A DNA stretch of 64,000 bases, taken from positions 1 to 64,000 of the forward strand of contig URCA01000010.1 of NCBI GenBank assembly GCA_900546265.1, in the 5' to 3' direction. Of this stretch, positions 46,829 through 55,650 are shown piece by piece. Position numbers and translations under genes: made by a program. The notes under the pieces are model-generated. The model searched no databases, was not told the origin of the DNA, and was given only the letters and a program-made list of their open reading frames with translations. How positions within the stretch are numbered: position 1 is the first letter of the stretch; the number at the start of each line of letters is the position of its first letter. Source of the stretch: an uncultured Oscillospiraceae bacterium. Its GTDB lineage: Bacteria > Bacillota > Clostridia > Oscillospirales > Acutalibacteraceae.

Positions 46829-47749
46829 GTGAAGCAAACGAAAATTCGGCGCAGTCCGCTGTCGTATGAACGCAAAAAGCAATATTATGCCTACGGCTTT
46901 ATCGCCCTGTGGCTGGTCGGCGTGATTTTTTACTTCTTCCGCCCCCTGGTTCAGATGGTCGCCTATTCCCTGAGCGATATTGTGCTGACCGATACCGGCT
47001 ATCATCTGGATTTTGTAGGCCTCAAGGAGTTTGACCGCGCCCTGCGCACCGACAATAAGTTCATTCAGAACCTCGCTGGCAGCTTGGGGGCCATGCTGTA
47101 TCAGGTGCCGGTGGTGGTGTTCTTCAGCCTGGCGGTGGCCGTGCTGCTCAACAAGCCCTTCCGCGGCCGCACGGTGGCGCGGGCCGTCTTCTTTATCCCC
47201 GTCATCGTGACCAGCGGCGTGGTGCTCAGTGTGCTCAACGGCAGCGGCACCTCGGGGGAGAACACGCTGCTGCAGGCGCAAAGCAGCAATATGTTTTCCA
47301 TACGGGGGAGCAGCGACGTGCTGTATGAGCTGGGGCTGCCCCAGCAAATCGTCACCCTGCTGGTGGACACGGCCAATAATATTTTTAACCTGTCCTGGAA
47401 ATCCGGCGTGCAGATTTTGATTTTCCTGGCGGCCCTTCAGACCATCAGCCCTTCCCTCTTTGAAGCGGCGCGGGTAGAGGGGGCCAACGCCTGGGATACC
47501 TTCTGGAAGCTGACCATCCCCTCCATTTCCCCCATGATTCTCCTGTGCCTGGTCTACAGCGTCATCGACAGCTTCGTCGATTACGACAATGTGCTGATGA
47601 ACTACATTCAATCGTATATGAAGCAGCTGGACATCGAGTACAGCTCCACCATGGTCTTTATGTATTCGCTGGTGATATTCGCCATTGTCGGCCTGGTGTT
47701 TTTATGCACGCGCCGGTTGGTGTTTTATGCGGACGATCGGGATAACTGA
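46829..47749 (+). CDS. Sugar ABC transporter permease, MalF type (cassette B, pair 2)
   Basis: This is a 306-residue permease starting at a GTG preceded by AAGGAGAGGAG. It has six predicted helices and the contact loop EAARVEGANAWDTFWKL, where the usual Asp of the EAA-xx-DG motif is Glu. Like 18901 it has the longer loops expected of this lineage. It pairs with the following gene. Confidence 0.88.
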   Translation: MKQTKIRRSPLSYERKKQYYAYGFIALWLVGVIFYFFRPLVQMVAYSLSDIVLTDTGYHLDFVGLKEFDRALRTDNKFIQNLAGSLGAMLYQVPVVVFFSLAVAVLLNKPFRGRTVARAVFFIPVIVTSGVVLSVLNGSGTSGENTLLQAQSSNMFSIRGSSDVLYELGLPQQIVTLLVDTANNIFNLSWKSGVQILIFLAALQTISPSLFEAARVEGANAWDTFWKLTIPSISPMILLCLVYSVIDSFVDYDNVLMNYIQSYMKQLDIEYSSTMVFMYSLVIFAIVGLVFLCTRRLVFYADDRDN

Positions 47750-47765
47750 AGGGAGGTCAACCCAT

Positions 47766-48743
47766 ATGAAAGCATCCATCGCACCGGCCGCCCGCCAGGC
47801 CGCCGTCCTCAAGCGCCGCAAAAGGGCGCGGGGAGCCGTCTACTCTCTGTGCCGCGCCGCCGTTCTGGCAGGCCTCTACTTTGTCCTGCTGTATCCCATT
47901 CTCTATATTTTTTCCATGGCGTTCCGGCCAAGCGATCAGGTGCTGGATCCCCTGGTGGTGTGGATACCGCAGAGCTTTACCATGGCCAATATTCGTCAGG
48001 CGTTTTCGGGGATGCAGTACATGGAATCCCTGTGGCAGTCCGTGCGGATAAGCCTTGTCAGCTCCCTGCTGTCGGTGGCCGTTTACAGCTTGGTGGGCTA
48101 CGGCTTTGCGCGCTTCAGCTTCCGGCTGAAAAAGCTGTGCTTTGCCATCCTGATCTTCACGATCATTCTGCCGCCCCAAGCGCTGCTGATCCCGCAGTAT
48201 CTGGAGAACAGCTATTTTGACTTTTTCTTTATCGGTCGCCTGGTCGGCCTGTTTACCGGCACGCCCCTGACGGTGAATATCCTGGATTCGGTATGGGCGT
48301 TTTACCTGCCGGCAATCTGCGGGTTCGGCGTGCGCTCCGGCATCCTGATTTTTATCTTTATTCAGTTTTATCGCGGCCTGCCCAAGGAGCTGGAGGACGC
48401 CGCCTACATCGACGGATGCGGGCCTCTGCGCACCTTCCTGCGGATTATGCTGCCCAACGCCCTTCCAGCGCTTATCACCGTCCTGCTCTTTTCCGTGGTC
48501 TGGTATTGGAACGATTACCAGTACGCGGGCATGTTCTTGGTGGATAATCAGACGCTGCCGCTGCGCCTGTCCAATCTGAAAATGGTACTCAACAGCGCCG
48601 CCGGGCAGCAGCTGGATCCCTACCAGCTTTCGGTGCTGCTTCCGGCCGGCTGCCTGCTGGTGATCCTGCCGCCCCTGATTCTCTATATCATTTTCCAGCG
48701 CTATTTCACGGAAAGCATCGAACGCACCGGCCTTGTCGGATGA
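47766..48743 (+). CDS. Sugar ABC transporter permease, MalG type (cassette B, pair 2)
   Basis: This 325-residue permease starts at an ATG after GAAGGGAGGT. It has a basic N-terminal leader, six helices and the contact loop EDAAYIDGCGPLRTFLRI. It closes cassette B. The next gene is an unrelated lipoprotein, in contrast to cassette A, which is followed by a GH36-like enzyme. Confidence 0.88.
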   Translation: MKASIAPAARQAAVLKRRKRARGAVYSLCRAAVLAGLYFVLLYPILYIFSMAFRPSDQVLDPLVVWIPQSFTMANIRQAFSGMQYMESLWQSVRISLVSSLLSVAVYSLVGYGFARFSFRLKKLCFAILIFTIILPPQALLIPQYLENSYFDFFFIGRLVGLFTGTPLTVNILDSVWAFYLPAICGFGVRSGILIFIFIQFYRGLPKELEDAAYIDGCGPLRTFLRIMLPNALPALITVLLFSVVWYWNDYQYAGMFLVDNQTLPLRLSNLKMVLNSAAGQQLDPYQLSVLLPAGCLLVILPPLILYIIFQRYFTESIERTGLVG

Positions 48744-48765
48744 CCGTCGAAAGGGAGTTGCCTGT

Positions 48766-49899
48766 ATGATGAAAAAAAGGATCGCCGTGCGGGCGCTGCT
48801 GGCGGCTGTTTCCCTGGCCCTGAGCCTGACCGCCGGCTGCGCGAGGGAAGGAACGCCGTCTTCCGCGCCGCTGTCCTCCACGGGGGCTGCTACCGCCTGC
48901 AGCGTATCGGCCGCCGGCACGTCGGCGGCCACCCTCGTGCAAACGACCGCCTCGGCCAAGCGGATAACGACCACAACCGGCCAAACCGCCCGCACCACGA
49001 AGGAGGATACAACCATGACCAACACCACGGCGACGCAGCATTCACCGGAACCGACCACCTCAGCGGAAAAGCCCCGCCCGCGCCCCACCCTGGCCGGGCC
49101 GCAGGGCAGTCAGGCCTTCACCAACCTGACCTATAACAACGCCGGGGGAAAGATGGGGGACGCCGACGGCCCGGCTTACTGCGTGTATTCCAAAATCGGC
49201 TATAACCGGGCCTCTATCGATATCCTGCTCAGCGAGCTGCGGCACAACCTGTACCGCGAGTCGGATATGCTCCCCCTGACCGCGTACATCTTTCTGGGCG
49301 TGGATATTTACGACGCGAACGGCCAATGGGTGAACTGCTTTGACGCCGGCTTGGGCTTTCACAACGGCAAGCAGAAGTGGACGCTGTTTCACAATATCCT
49401 GAAGGTGCCGCCCACCCAGGACAAATGGTATATGTCGGGTAAATATCTGAACGATACACACGACTATCGCATCGTACTGGATACCTCGTTTAAGGGCGAT
49501 TGGGCGGCGCTGATTGTCTACGATCTGACCGAGGGCGGCGTGGAATACGACCGTGCCACCTTCCGCACCCTGTATACGCGCAAGGACGGAAGCAATACCG
49601 CCTATCTCCAGGACTACGCCCTGGATTTCCCCGACAATGTCAAGTACAACACCCGCGGGGAGCCCGCCGGGAACGATTGGCCGGAGATTACCCTGTATAA
49701 TACGGATGAAAATATCTACATGAAAAACCTGCGTATCGTCGGCGCCACCCTGAACGGCCGCCCCTGGACGCAGGAACACACGGCCAACCGGGCCGTATGG
49801 CCCGACTGCACGCAGAAGAAAATCCAGTATCCCGTGGTCCGGCTAAGCCGGGCGAGCTTTGATACGGAATTGCAGCTGGATTTTGATATGAATCGCTGA
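48766..49899 (+). CDS. Orphan lipoprotein, first of a tandem pair
   Basis: This 377-residue protein has a lipobox (LTAGC), a Thr/Ser-rich linker and a mature domain of about 260 residues of unknown family. The domain has recurring motifs such as YNRASIDILLSE, FLGVDIYDANGQWVNCFD, THDYRIVLDT and ENIYMKNLRIVG, and is rich in aromatic residues, which suggests a beta-sandwich of concanavalin or CBM type. It is about 45 per cent identical by eye to the next protein. The second start codon (ATG at 48769) is equally possible. Confidence 0.75.
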   Translation: MMKKRIAVRALLAAVSLALSLTAGCAREGTPSSAPLSSTGAATACSVSAAGTSAATLVQTTASAKRITTTTGQTARTTKEDTTMTNTTATQHSPEPTTSAEKPRPRPTLAGPQGSQAFTNLTYNNAGGKMGDADGPAYCVYSKIGYNRASIDILLSELRHNLYRESDMLPLTAYIFLGVDIYDANGQWVNCFDAGLGFHNGKQKWTLFHNILKVPPTQDKWYMSGKYLNDTHDYRIVLDTSFKGDWAALIVYDLTEGGVEYDRATFRTLYTRKDGSNTAYLQDYALDFPDNVKYNTRGEPAGNDWPEITLYNTDENIYMKNLRIVGATLNGRPWTQEHTANRAVWPDCTQKKIQYPVVRLSRASFDTELQLDFDMNR

Positions 49900-49924
49900 A
49901 AATCTATACAATGAGGTGATGAAT

Positions 49925-51079
49925 TTGAAACGGAAAAATTGGATCCCGCTTTTTTGTATGCTCCCGCTGGCGGCGGCATGCCTGTTTACCGGCTGCGCTT
50001 CCGAAGGCGCGGTAAGCTCCAGCGCGCCTGTGAGCGACACGGCGGCCAGCACGTCCGCCGTTCAGACGCAGCAGACCGCGGAAACGGAAGGAACGACCGC
50101 CCCGTCTTCCGCGGCGGCCACCACCGCCGGTTCTCCCTCCCCAAGCACGGCTCCCGCCGTCACGGCCAAAACAACGCGGGCCAAAACGACCGCCGCCTCC
50201 AGTACGGCGAAGCCCACGACTACAACGAAACCGGGCCCCCGTCCGACGCTGCCGGATCCCAAGGGGACCCAGTCGATAAACAGCCTGACCTATAAGAATA
50301 AGGAACGCATCGGCGACTGGGGCGGCCCCGCCTATACCGTATATTCCAAAAAGGGCTATAACCGCGCCAGCATGGACGTGGCCCTCAGCGACGTGGAGAT
50401 CAACATGATCCGCCGTTCGGACAAAAAGACATTGGTAGGCTACGCGTTCCTGGGAATGGACGTCTGGCATCCCACCGGCGGGTACTGGGTCAATTGTATG
50501 GACGCGGGGCTCAAATACGACGGGAACTCGGGCAAATGGGTTCTCTTCCACTTCATATACGATGTGAGCGCCGCCAATCAGCAGAAGTGGTATGAATCCC
50601 ATAAGGCTCTGGATCCCACCCACGATTACCGGATTTCCCTGGATTGCTCCAAGTCGGAGGGCTGGACCACCCTGTCTGCTTACGATTTGACCGAGGGCCG
50701 GGAAGCGGACAGTGTCACGTTCCAGGCCCGGTACGCCAAAAAGGATGGGAGCAACGTCAGCTTTTATCAGGATTTTGCCATCGATATGCCGGACGATCTC
50801 ATGCGCGATCCGGACGGCAACATCTATGAGGTCGACTCCGCGATTTCCGATGAGGGCTGGGCGGGCATTATCCTGTACAGCACCAATGAAGACGTCTATC
50901 TGCGCAATTTGAAAGTAGTCAACTCCATGCTGAACGGGCAGCCCTGGACGGCCGATAAAACCCGCCTGCGCGGCTTTTCGCCCGACAGCCTGCAGCCCTA
51001 TATCGGCTATGAGGTCGTCAAGGTCACCCACGCCAATTTCGACAACGAATTCCAGGTGGATATTGACTTGAAAAAGTGA
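49925..51079 (+). CDS. Orphan lipoprotein, second of a tandem pair
   Basis: This protein of about 384 residues has a lipobox (LFTGC), a Thr-rich linker and the same unknown domain as the preceding protein (YNRASMDVALSD, FLGMDVWHPTGGYWVNCMD, THDYRISLDC, EDVYLRNLKVVN). The start is uncertain: TTG at 49925 sits five bases after GAGGTGA, while ATG at 49919 and GTG at 49916 overlap that site. Each copy keeps the full domain, so the pair probably arose by duplication and then specialised. No catalytic motif is recognised. Confidence 0.72.
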   Translation: MKRKNWIPLFCMLPLAAACLFTGCASEGAVSSSAPVSDTAASTSAVQTQQTAETEGTTAPSSAAATTAGSPSPSTAPAVTAKTTRAKTTAASSTAKPTTTTKPGPRPTLPDPKGTQSINSLTYKNKERIGDWGGPAYTVYSKKGYNRASMDVALSDVEINMIRRSDKKTLVGYAFLGMDVWHPTGGYWVNCMDAGLKYDGNSGKWVLFHFIYDVSAANQQKWYESHKALDPTHDYRISLDCSKSEGWTTLSAYDLTEGREADSVTFQARYAKKDGSNVSFYQDFAIDMPDDLMRDPDGNIYEVDSAISDEGWAGIILYSTNEDVYLRNLKVVNSMLNGQPWTADKTRLRGFSPDSLQPYIGYEVVKVTHANFDNEFQVDIDLKK

Positions 51080-51112
51080 CCCTTTAAGCCGCCGTTCCGG
51101 CGGAAAGGGTCA
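51077..51112. other. Hairpin straddling the stop codon of the lipoprotein pair
   Basis: TGACCCTTT (51077-51085, including the stop codon) pairs with AAAGGGTCA (51104-51112), and an inner stem CCGCCG/CGGCGG (51089-51103) closes on a three-base loop, leaving an AAG bulge. There is no T-run. The following ribosome site AAAGGAGGAG begins only six bases after the stem, so it could affect expression of the esterase. Confidence 0.5.
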
Positions 51113-51133
51113 CGGGTAAAGGAGGAGTCTTCC

Positions 51134-52519
51134 GTGTATATGCGCATACGGATGACGGCTGTGGCGCTGCTTATCGGCCTGACGGCGGCTCTTGGCGGGT
51201 GCGGGCGGCCCCCGGCCCCCGCCGCCGGAGCGGCCTCGACCGGTACAAGCGTATCCTGTGCGCAGTCCGCCGCCCTCACCACCATTGGGCAGGAACCCTC
51301 CGGGAAGCCAACCATCGCCGCCCCGCCGCCAACGGAAGGGCCGCGGGGTACGGCCGCCTCCGGCACAAGCCGTTCGCAAACGGCGGCGGGCAGTAAAGGG
51401 ACGAGTACAACCACCGCCCCGGCTCCCGCCGCCCCGTCCACGCCCGGGCTATCGGCCAGCGACGTACGGCTGCTTGGCCGCCAGTTTTACGACGCGGGGA
51501 CGGGGGCGACCTGGTTCAGCTTTACCAACGCCGGCTTTGAGCTGATCTTTACCGGCACGGCTCTGCGGGCGGAGCTGACCGCTGATATCGAATCGATCCG
51601 CGACGAGGCGAATCGGCCCTATTTGTCCGTGTATGTAAACGATATGGAAACGCCCGCGCAGATTTACGGGATGGCGCAGAAAGAAGCGACCCTGACGCTT
51701 TTCGAGTCGCGGACGGTTCAGACGGTAACCATCCGGGTTTTGAAGCGCTCGGAAGCCTCCGTCAGCTCGATCGGCGTCCGCCGCCTGACGGCGAACGTGG
51801 GATCTTCCCTGACGCCCACCGCGGCGCCCAGCCGCCGCCTGGTCTTTTTGGGGGATTCGTTTACCTGCGGCTTCGGCAACGAGGGAACGCCGGAACAACC
51901 GTTTCAAACCCGCACGGAAAACGGCTGCGATACCTACGCCGCCCGGGCGGCCCGCGCTGTGGGCGCGGATATACAGTGCGTCTGCTGGTCGGGTATCGGC
52001 GTATGCTCCTCCTACACCGAGACGGCGCAGCCCAACACCGCCTTTTTGATGAAGGATTTGTATCCCAAAACCGACTACGCCGGTCACCGGCGGCTCTTTT
52101 TGGAGCAGGAGGCCTATGATTTTTCGCGCTTTCAGCCCGACGCAGTGATCCTTCACCTGGGAACGAACGACAGCGCCTATACCTCCCGCGCGGGGGACGG
52201 CGCGCGGGAGGCCTTCGGCCGGGCGTACGACGCGCTGCTGTCCACCGTGAGGGAAAAGCATCCGAAAGCGGTAATATTATGCGCCCTGGGGCCTGGCACG
52301 CCGGAAACGCGCAGGCTGTACGAGCGCATCCGCGCGCTGGTGGAATCCCGCAGAAGCGCCGGGGATTCTCGTATATTCGATATGGCCTTTGCCAACACGC
52401 TTGACGGCGAAGGGCTGGGCAGCGCCGATCATCCGTCCATGAAGACCCATATCCGCATGGCGGCGGAGCTGACGGGACAGCTGAAGACCATCCTGGGCTG
52501 GAACGGCCCGAACGATTAA
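51134..52519 (+). CDS. Secreted CE2-type carbohydrate esterase lipoprotein
   Basis: This 461-residue lipoprotein (lipobox LGGC, GTG start six bases after AAAGGAGGAG) has a Ser/Thr/Pro-rich linker of about 90 residues, an N-terminal jelly-roll domain (about 110-230; FSFTNAGFELIFTG) and an SGNH-type domain. The active site motifs are GDSFTCGFGN (Ser), LGTNDSAY and ADHPSMKTH (His). Jelly-roll plus SGNH is the CE2 layout, in which the enzymes deacetylate plant polysaccharides. It is followed 15 bases later by ulaE, so deacetylation outside and pentose catabolism inside are in one operon. Confidence 0.85.
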   Translation: MYMRIRMTAVALLIGLTAALGGCGRPPAPAAGAASTGTSVSCAQSAALTTIGQEPSGKPTIAAPPPTEGPRGTAASGTSRSQTAAGSKGTSTTTAPAPAAPSTPGLSASDVRLLGRQFYDAGTGATWFSFTNAGFELIFTGTALRAELTADIESIRDEANRPYLSVYVNDMETPAQIYGMAQKEATLTLFESRTVQTVTIRVLKRSEASVSSIGVRRLTANVGSSLTPTAAPSRRLVFLGDSFTCGFGNEGTPEQPFQTRTENGCDTYAARAARAVGADIQCVCWSGIGVCSSYTETAQPNTAFLMKDLYPKTDYAGHRRLFLEQEAYDFSRFQPDAVILHLGTNDSAYTSRAGDGAREAFGRAYDALLSTVREKHPKAVILCALGPGTPETRRLYERIRALVESRRSAGDSRIFDMAFANTLDGEGLGSADHPSMKTHIRMAAELTGQLKTILGWNGPND

Positions 52520-52534
52520 GGGACGTGAGCAAGC

Positions 52535-53362
52535 GTGTACAAACTGTCGGTTTATGAAAAGGCCATGCCGGGCCATATCGGCTGGAAGGAAAAATTAACC
52601 GCCGCGAAAGAGGCGGGGTACGACGGCGTGGAGCTGAGCGTGGATGAAAGCGACGAACGCTTGTCGCGCCTGGATTGGAGCGCGGCGCAAAGGCAGGATT
52701 TGCTGCGGGCCTCGCGGGAAACAGGCGTGCGCCTTCCTTCCCTTTGCCTCAGCGGCCATCGCCGGTATCCCCTGGGCAGCCGCGATCCGCAGACCGTCCG
52801 CCGCGGTATGGCCATTTTAGAAAAGGCCGTCCGGCTCGCCGGCGATTTGGGGATACGGCTGATCCAGCTGGCGGGGTACGACGTGTATTACGAGCCCTCT
52901 GCGCCCGACACGGCCGCGCGCTTTGCGGAGAATTTGCAGCACGCCGTGTCCATAGCCGCGGCTGACGGCGTGACGCTGGGGTTTGAAACCATGGAAACGC
53001 CCTTTATGAATACGACGAAAAAAGCCATGACCCATATCCGCCGCGTGAAGTCGCCCTACCTGCAAATATATCCGGATATAGGCAATATCACCAACGCGGT
53101 TCCGGACGCCGTGCGCGACCTGCAAAGCGGGCGGGGGCATATCGCGGCGGCGCATCTGAAGGAAACCCGGCCCGGCGTGTATCGGGATTTGTATTACGGG
53201 GAAGGCGAAGTGAACTTCCCGGCGGCTATCCGGGAGCTCATGCACCAGGGGGTGCGGCTGTATACCGCCGAATTCTGGTATCGGGAAGGGACGGACTGGC
53301 GGCGGGAGCTCCGCCGCGCGCGCACCTTTTTACAGGAGCGGTTTACGGAGGCGGAAGCATGA
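52535..53362 (+). CDS. ulaE: L-xylulose-5-phosphate 3-epimerase (UlaE/SgbU family)
   Basis: This 275-residue TIM-barrel enzyme converts L-xylulose 5-phosphate to L-ribulose 5-phosphate. It matches Escherichia coli UlaE along its whole length: VDESDERLSRLDWS, CLSGHRRYPLGS, QLAGYDVYYE, YPDIGNITN and HLKETRPGVY are all in the expected order. The metal-binding Glu and His residues of the family appear in LGFETME, YPDIGN and HLKET. The GTG start is preceded by GGGACGTGAG, a weak site. The stop overlaps the next start by four bases (ATGA). Confidence 0.93.
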   Translation: MYKLSVYEKAMPGHIGWKEKLTAAKEAGYDGVELSVDESDERLSRLDWSAAQRQDLLRASRETGVRLPSLCLSGHRRYPLGSRDPQTVRRGMAILEKAVRLAGDLGIRLIQLAGYDVYYEPSAPDTAARFAENLQHAVSIAAADGVTLGFETMETPFMNTTKKAMTHIRRVKSPYLQIYPDIGNITNAVPDAVRDLQSGRGHIAAAHLKETRPGVYRDLYYGEGEVNFPAAIRELMHQGVRLYTAEFWYREGTDWRRELRRARTFLQERFTEAEA

Positions 53363-54870
53363 CCTATCTCATGGGGATTGACAACGGCGGCACGATGACC
53401 AAAGCGTCCCTGTTCGATGCACAGGGGCGTGAAATTGCCGTAGCGGCGGAAAACACACCGCTGATAACGCCGCGCCCCGGGTATTACGAGCGGGATATGA
53501 CCCTTCTTTGGCAGACGAACGCCGCCTGCATCCGCGAGGTTATCCGCAAGGCGGGCGTTTCCCCGCGCGCCATTGCTGGCATAGGCTGTACCGGCCACGG
53601 AAAAGGGCTGTACGTCTGGGGGAAGGATGGCCGTCCGGCGTGTCCCGGCATCGCCTCGACCGACCGGCGCGCCGCCGCGGTGGTCAGCCGGTGGCTCCGG
53701 GACGGCACGGCGCAAAAAGCGTCCCGTTTCACCCTGCAGAGCGCCCTAGCCTGTCAGCCGGCGGCCCTCTTGGCCTGGCTGAAGGAACAGCAGCCGGAGG
53801 TGTACGCCAACATCCGGTGGGTTCTGGCCTGTAAGGATTATATCCGCTTCCGGCTCACGGGGGAGGCACGGGCCGAACGAACCGATTATTCCGGATCCGG
53901 CCTGATGAATCTGCAAACCCAGGTCTTTGACAGAAGTCTGCTGGAGCTTTATCAAATCGGGGAGATGTACGACTGTCTCCCCGCCCTGTGCCGTTCGGAT
54001 GAGTATGGCGGCGGCGTCAGCCGGGAAGCGGCCGGAGAAACCGGTCTGGCGGAAGGTACCCCGGTGTGCGGCGGCATGTTCGACATCGACGCCTGCGCCG
54101 TGGCCATGGACGTCATGCAGCCGGAGCGGCTGTGCACCATTACCGGCACCTGGAGCATTAACGAATACCCGTCCTTCACGCCGGTGCAGACCGGCCTGAG
54201 TACGCGCAACTCGTTGTTTTGCCTGCCGGGGCTGTATCTTGTCGAGGAAAGCAGCCCCACCTCCGCGGGCAATCTGGATTGGTTTATCCGCTGCTTTATG
54301 CAGGAGGAGCAGCGTCAGGGGAGCGCGTATAAAGCGGCGGACGCCATGGTGGGGACCCTTCCGGCGGAAGAAAGCCCGGTTTTGTTTCTGCCGTATCTGT
54401 ATGGCAGCCACAGCGGGGAAGCAAGCGCGGTGTTTGCCGGCCTGTCGTCGGAGCACGGCAAGGCGCATATGCTGCGGGCCGTTTATGAAGGGGTCGCCTA
54501 TTCCCATTGGTATCATATCGAAAAGCTGCTGAGGCATCGAGAGGCTCCGTCGGCCATCCGCATGGCCGGGGGCGCCGCCCGATCGCCCGTATGGGTGCAG
54601 ATGTTTGCCGACGTGATGGACAGCCCGATCGAGGTGGTGTCGGCAAAGGAGCTGGGCGCACTGGGCGCGGCCATGGCGGCGGCGGTCTGCGCGGGCGTCT
54701 ATGGCGATTACCGCCAGGCGGCGGCCGCCATGGTTCATCTGGCGGATACGGTCCCCCCGGATCGGCGGCGCACGAATATTTATCGGGAGAAATACGCGCG
54801 GTACAGGGAATGGATGACAAATAGGGAGGATAGGCGGCATGGTGGAGAGTCTGAAACAGAAGGTGTATGA
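53359..54870 (+). CDS. lyxK: L-xylulose kinase (FGGY family)
   Basis: This 503-residue carbohydrate kinase phosphorylates L-xylulose in the characterised relative LyxK. It matches LyxK in several stretches: GIDNGGTMTKASLFD (ATP-binding start), GIGCTGHGKGLY, SPTSAGNLDWF and YEGVAYSHWYH. The gene begins in the ulaE stop and its own end overlaps araD by 32 bases, so the three are translationally coupled. Together they carry L-xylulose through L-xylulose 5-phosphate and L-ribulose 5-phosphate to D-xylulose 5-phosphate. L-ribulose would be another plausible substrate, as the family is close to ribulokinases. The source of L-xylulose is not encoded here. Confidence 0.85.
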   Translation: MTYLMGIDNGGTMTKASLFDAQGREIAVAAENTPLITPRPGYYERDMTLLWQTNAACIREVIRKAGVSPRAIAGIGCTGHGKGLYVWGKDGRPACPGIASTDRRAAAVVSRWLRDGTAQKASRFTLQSALACQPAALLAWLKEQQPEVYANIRWVLACKDYIRFRLTGEARAERTDYSGSGLMNLQTQVFDRSLLELYQIGEMYDCLPALCRSDEYGGGVSREAAGETGLAEGTPVCGGMFDIDACAVAMDVMQPERLCTITGTWSINEYPSFTPVQTGLSTRNSLFCLPGLYLVEESSPTSAGNLDWFIRCFMQEEQRQGSAYKAADAMVGTLPAEESPVLFLPYLYGSHSGEASAVFAGLSSEHGKAHMLRAVYEGVAYSHWYHIEKLLRHREAPSAIRMAGGAARSPVWVQMFADVMDSPIEVVSAKELGALGAAMAAAVCAGVYGDYRQAAAAMVHLADTVPPDRRRTNIYREKYARYREWMTNREDRRHGGESETEGV

Positions 54871-55528
54871 AGCGAATAAGCAGCTTCCGCAGTATGGTCT
54901 GGTGACGTTTACCTGGGGAAACGTGTCGCAAATCGACCGGGAAAAAGGCGTGATGGTTATCAAGCCCTCCGGCGTGAGCTATGAGGAGCTGCGGCCGGAA
55001 GACATGGTTGTCGTCGCGTTGGACAGCGGCGAGCGCGTCGAGGGGGCGTATAAGCCCTCCTCGGATACCCCCACCCATCTGGAACTGTACCGGCGGTTCC
55101 CGCAAATCGGCGGGGTGGTCCATACCCATTCCCGGTGGGCCACCGTCTGGGCGCAGGCGGGGCGGGACATACCGGCCTACGGCACCACGCACGCCGATTA
55201 TTTTTATGGCCCCATCCCCTGTACGCGCCCGCTGAGCCGGGAGGAGACAGCGGAAGGGTACGAAAGAAACACCGGCCTCGTGATAGCGGAAGCGTTTTTG
55301 AACCGGGATTATCAGGCGATCCCCGGCGTGCTTGTCAAAGGGCACGGCCCGTTCTGCTGGGGAAACGACGCCTTTGAAGCCGTGCATAACGCGGTGGTCA
55401 TGGAGGAAATCGCCATGATGTCGCTCCATACGGAACAGCTCGGCAAGAAAACGCCGGTGGATTCCTATTTGCTGGACGTCCATTATTTCCGCAAGCACGG
55501 GGAACACGCGTATTACGGGCAAAGATAA
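54839..55528 (+). CDS. araD: L-ribulose-5-phosphate 4-epimerase
   Basis: This 229-residue class II aldolase-like enzyme converts L-ribulose 5-phosphate into D-xylulose 5-phosphate. The zinc ligands His95, His97 (HTHSRW) and His169 (KGHGPF), plus Asp120 (THADYFYG) and a C-terminal Tyr (HAYYG), fit the E. coli AraD active site almost residue for residue. The gene starts within lyxK after AGGGAGGAT. AraD, UlaF and SgbE cannot be told apart by sequence here. A strong terminator follows. Confidence 0.93.
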   Translation: MVESLKQKVYEANKQLPQYGLVTFTWGNVSQIDREKGVMVIKPSGVSYEELRPEDMVVVALDSGERVEGAYKPSSDTPTHLELYRRFPQIGGVVHTHSRWATVWAQAGRDIPAYGTTHADYFYGPIPCTRPLSREETAEGYERNTGLVIAEAFLNRDYQAIPGVLVKGHGPFCWGNDAFEAVHNAVVMEEIAMMSLHTEQLGKKTPVDSYLLDVHYFRKHGEHAYYGQR

Positions 55529-55568
55529 CGGTACATCGTTCGACGCGGCCGATGAATCGCAAATACAG

Positions 55569-55619
55569 CGCGTCCCAACCGTATGGCTATGCCGCCATAT
55601 GGTTGGGACGCGTTTTTTT
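55569..55619 (+). terminator. Strong intrinsic terminator of the esterase-ulaE-lyxK-araD operon
   Basis: A long stem (CGCGTCCCAACC at 55569-55580 pairing with 55601-55612, continued by GTATGGC/GCCATA) is followed by seven Ts at 55613-55619. It begins 40 bases after the araD stop and separates the plus-strand genes from the convergent DUF4091 gene ending at 55651. Confidence 0.85.
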
Positions 55620-55650
55620 GCACCATTTCGCCCGCTTGCGGCGGCGGAAA

